Shown: in pieces, positions 62,438-64,000 of the stretch
How positions within the stretch are numbered: position 1 is the first letter of the stretch
How the letters are laid out: every line of letters begins with the position of its first letter
NCBI RefSeq assembly: GCF_000855665.1
Contig: NZ_JXSS01000027.1
Location: 51,015-115,014 of the forward strand
DNA from: Lysobacter sp. A03
GTDB lineage: Bacteria > Pseudomonadota > Gammaproteobacteria > Xanthomonadales > Xanthomonadaceae
Length of the DNA stretch: 64,000 bases
Direction of reading: 5' to 3'
The notes under the pieces: model-generated
Seen by the model: only the letters and a program-made list of their open reading frames with translations
What the model was told of the DNA's origin: nothing
The model's database searches: none
Position numbers and translations under genes: made by a program

Positions 62438-63667
62438 GTGCCTGCCAATAACGACACCACCGACATCGAATCCGCCCTCGCCCTGATCGGCCGTGGCGCC
62501 GATGAGATCCTCAAAGCGGACGAACTCGCAGCCCGCCTCCGCAGCGGGCGACCCCTGCGCATCAAGGCCGGATTCGACCCGACCGCGCCCGATCTGCACC
62601 TCGGGCACACCGTTCTGTTGAACAAGCTTCGCCAGTTCCAGGACCTCGGTCACCAGGTGATCTTCCTGATCGGCGACTTCACCGGGATGATCGGTGACCC
62701 CAGCGGCAAGAACGTGACCCGCAAGCCCCTCACACGGGAAGAAGTGCTGGCCAATGCGGAGACCTACGCCGAACAGGTGTTCAAGGTGCTCGACCGCGAG
62801 CGCACCGAAGTGCGCTTCAACTCCGAGTGGTTCGGCCAGATGAGCGCCGCGGACATGATCCGCCTGGCAGGCCAGCACACGGTGGCGCGAATGCTGGAGC
62901 GCGACGATTTCGCGAAGCGCTATGCCGCGCAGCAGTCCATCGCCATCCACGAGTTTCTGTATCCGTTGGTGCAGGGCTACGACTCGGTGGCACTGAAGGC
63001 AGATGTCGAGCTGGGCGGCACCGACCAGAAGTTCAACCTGCTGATGGGTCGCGGCTTGCAGGAACAGCACGGCCAACCACCGCAGATCGTCCTGACCATG
63101 CCGCTGCTGGAGGGCCTGGACGGGGTGCAGAAGATGAGCAAGTCGCTGGGCAACTACATCGGCATCAACGAGCCGGCAATCGACATCGTCACCAAGACGA
63201 TGAAGATCGACGATGTGTTGATGTGGCGCTGGATCGAGTTGCTCAGCTTCGACATCTCGCTGAGCGAGATGGAGAACTTGAAGCAGGAGATCGCCGAAGG
63301 CGCGCTCAACCCGCGCGACCTCAAGTTGCGCCTCGCTCGCGAGTTGGCTGCGCGCTTCCATGACGAGGCGGCCGCCGAACTCGCCGTTGCCGGCTGGAAC
63401 GCCGCCGTGCGCGGGCAGGGTGATACCGCGCAGCTCCCGCTGAACGACGTGGCTGTTCCCGCGCATGGGTTGCGGATCGCCGCATTGCTTACTGCCGCAG
63501 GCCTGACGCCGAGCAACTCCGAAGCCAACCGCAAGCTCAAGGAGAAGGCGGTGCGCGTGGATGGCGAGGTGGTGACGGACGCGCAGCAGGTCTTTGAGCC
63601 CGGATTTGAGGGCGTACTCGCTGTTGGCAAGCGGACGTTTTCCCGGGTCCGTCTGGTTGAAGCCTGA
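62438..63667 (+). CDS. tyrS: tyrosyl-tRNA synthetase
   Basis: A 409-residue class I synthetase. The HIGH-like motif HLGH near residue 49 and a KMSKS loop near residue 233 are present, with the S4 RNA-binding domain in the last 65 residues or so. KMSKS rather than KFGKT marks the TyrZ-like subgroup. The GTG at 62438 gives the N-terminus seen in relatives, with AAGAG about ten bases upstream; the frame stays open to 62312. The rRNA leader region follows, 220 bases on. Confidence 0.94.
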   Translation: MPANNDTTDIESALALIGRGADEILKADELAARLRSGRPLRIKAGFDPTAPDLHLGHTVLLNKLRQFQDLGHQVIFLIGDFTGMIGDPSGKNVTRKPLTREEVLANAETYAEQVFKVLDRERTEVRFNSEWFGQMSAADMIRLAGQHTVARMLERDDFAKRYAAQQSIAIHEFLYPLVQGYDSVALKADVELGGTDQKFNLLMGRGLQEQHGQPPQIVLTMPLLEGLDGVQKMSKSLGNYIGINEPAIDIVTKTMKIDDVLMWRWIELLSFDISLSEMENLKQEIAEGALNPRDLKLRLARELAARFHDEAAAELAVAGWNAAVRGQGDTAQLPLNDVAVPAHGLRIAALLTAAGLTPSNSEANRKLKEKAVRVDGEVVTDAQQVFEPGFEGVLAVGKRTFSRVRLVEA

Positions 63668-63704
63668 ATAGTAGCGACCCGCGACAAGTATTCCTGCTCA
63701 CCCC

Positions 63705-63733
63705 TTCACAATCGCATCGGGAGCATGCATACT
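63705..63733 (+). promoter_or_regulatory. possible upstream promoter of the rRNA operon
   Basis: TTCACA (63705-63710) and CATACT (63728-63733), 17 bases apart, match five and four of six consensus bases. It lies about 180 bases before the stronger promoter and could be an additional start for the same operon. Confidence 0.35.
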
Positions 63734-63886
63734 TCGCGGCCCGCCCCGGTCGAGACGACGCGGCAGGGTGAGGCGCCCGGTTCAGGTTTGGATGTTGACG
63801 GACTGGAAAAAGGCGCTAAGATGGTCGGCTCGCCACAGCGCATAGCGCCTTGGCGGGTGCAGCGGAAAACGGATGTGACGAAGTTG

Positions 63887-63914
63887 TTGACGTCCCCTTG
63901 ATCCGCTGTATGAT
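63887..63914 (+). promoter_or_regulatory. rrn P: strong sigma70-type promoter, probably of an rRNA operon
   Basis: TTGACG (63887-63892) and TATGAT (63909-63914) are 16 bases apart, each matching five of six consensus bases. A hairpin (63924-63946; cctt and gctgc with gcagc and aagg, one bulged base) follows at the expected transcript start. The final bases, gatctttgacagtgtgcgc and on, resemble rRNA leader sequence of this family. 16S rRNA itself is not in the window. Confidence 0.75.
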
Positions 63915-64000
63915 GTGCGGCTCCCTTGGCTGCTTTGGCAGCAAGGTTCGGAACGCGGCGTTGAGGCCGGTTCCACGATCTTTGACAGTGTGCGCAGGTG

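Noticed and set aside
1..64000. CRISPR arrays, tRNA genes or complete insertion sequences
   Set aside because: No regular repeat-spacer pattern, cloverleaf sequence or transposase was recognised by eye; a tRNAscan and CRISPR search would be decisive.

Overview
The window is GC-rich chromosomal DNA that reads as a member of the Xanthomonadaceae, most like Lysobacter or Luteimonas. The grounds are: a xanthomonadin-type aryl-polyene pigment cluster with a halogenase; the order coaC-coaB-dut-algC, pyrE, xthA; an anmK / M23 peptidase / tyrS / rRNA-operon-leader arrangement at the right edge; and an sX13-like small RNA just downstream of polA. Genus is an inference from gene content, not from a database match.

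Layout. 1-8.9 kb: one end of an aryl-polyene (xanthomonadin-like) cluster in two convergent arms. The plus arm has an MMPL/RND exporter, an ApeP-type dehydratase, a ketoreductase and a lipoprotein; the minus arm has a ketosynthase, a chain-length-factor-like ketosynthase, a family 2 glycosyltransferase and a flavin-dependent halogenase. 9-10.5 kb: cardiolipin synthase. 10.5-17.7 kb: a visibly AT-richer island with a four-gene, translationally coupled type I restriction-modification operon (hsdM-hsdS-prrC-hsdR). Its third gene matches the PrrC family of anticodon nucleases and its HsdS is half length.

17.7-20.1 kb: secreted S9 dipeptidyl peptidase. 20.1-22.5 kb: SulP transporter and a tandem UspA protein. 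22.6-32.8 kb: five closely packed co-directional genes: a bacteriophytochrome without a kinase domain, UvrD helicase, a CHASE/PAS hybrid histidine kinase, a REC-GGDEF diguanylate cyclase and an AlkB dioxygenase. This mixes red-light sensing, phosphorelay/c-di-GMP signalling and DNA repair. 32.8-37.5 kb: DUF2782-like lipoprotein, polA, the sX13-like sRNA with its terminator, and hemF.

37.5-50.5 kb: a type VI secretion cluster in two divergent arms, tssL-tssK-tssJ on the minus strand and TPR-lipoprotein-tssB-tssC-hcp-tssE-tssF-tssG-tssH on the plus strand. tssM, tssA, vgrG and PAAR genes are absent, and housekeeping genes lie directly on both sides. 50.5-63.7 kb: housekeeping genes: radC, a split coaC/coaB pair, dut, a membrane-anchored phosphohexomutase, a coiled-coil exported protein, pyrE, xthA, ampG plus a small coupled ORF, anmK, an M23 endopeptidase and tyrS. 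The last 150 bases hold a strong sigma70-type promoter and a leader hairpin that probably drive an rRNA operon starting beyond the window.

No tRNA gene, CRISPR array or complete insertion sequence was recognised. Positions, motifs and overlaps were read by eye; family assignments rest on recalled family signatures.
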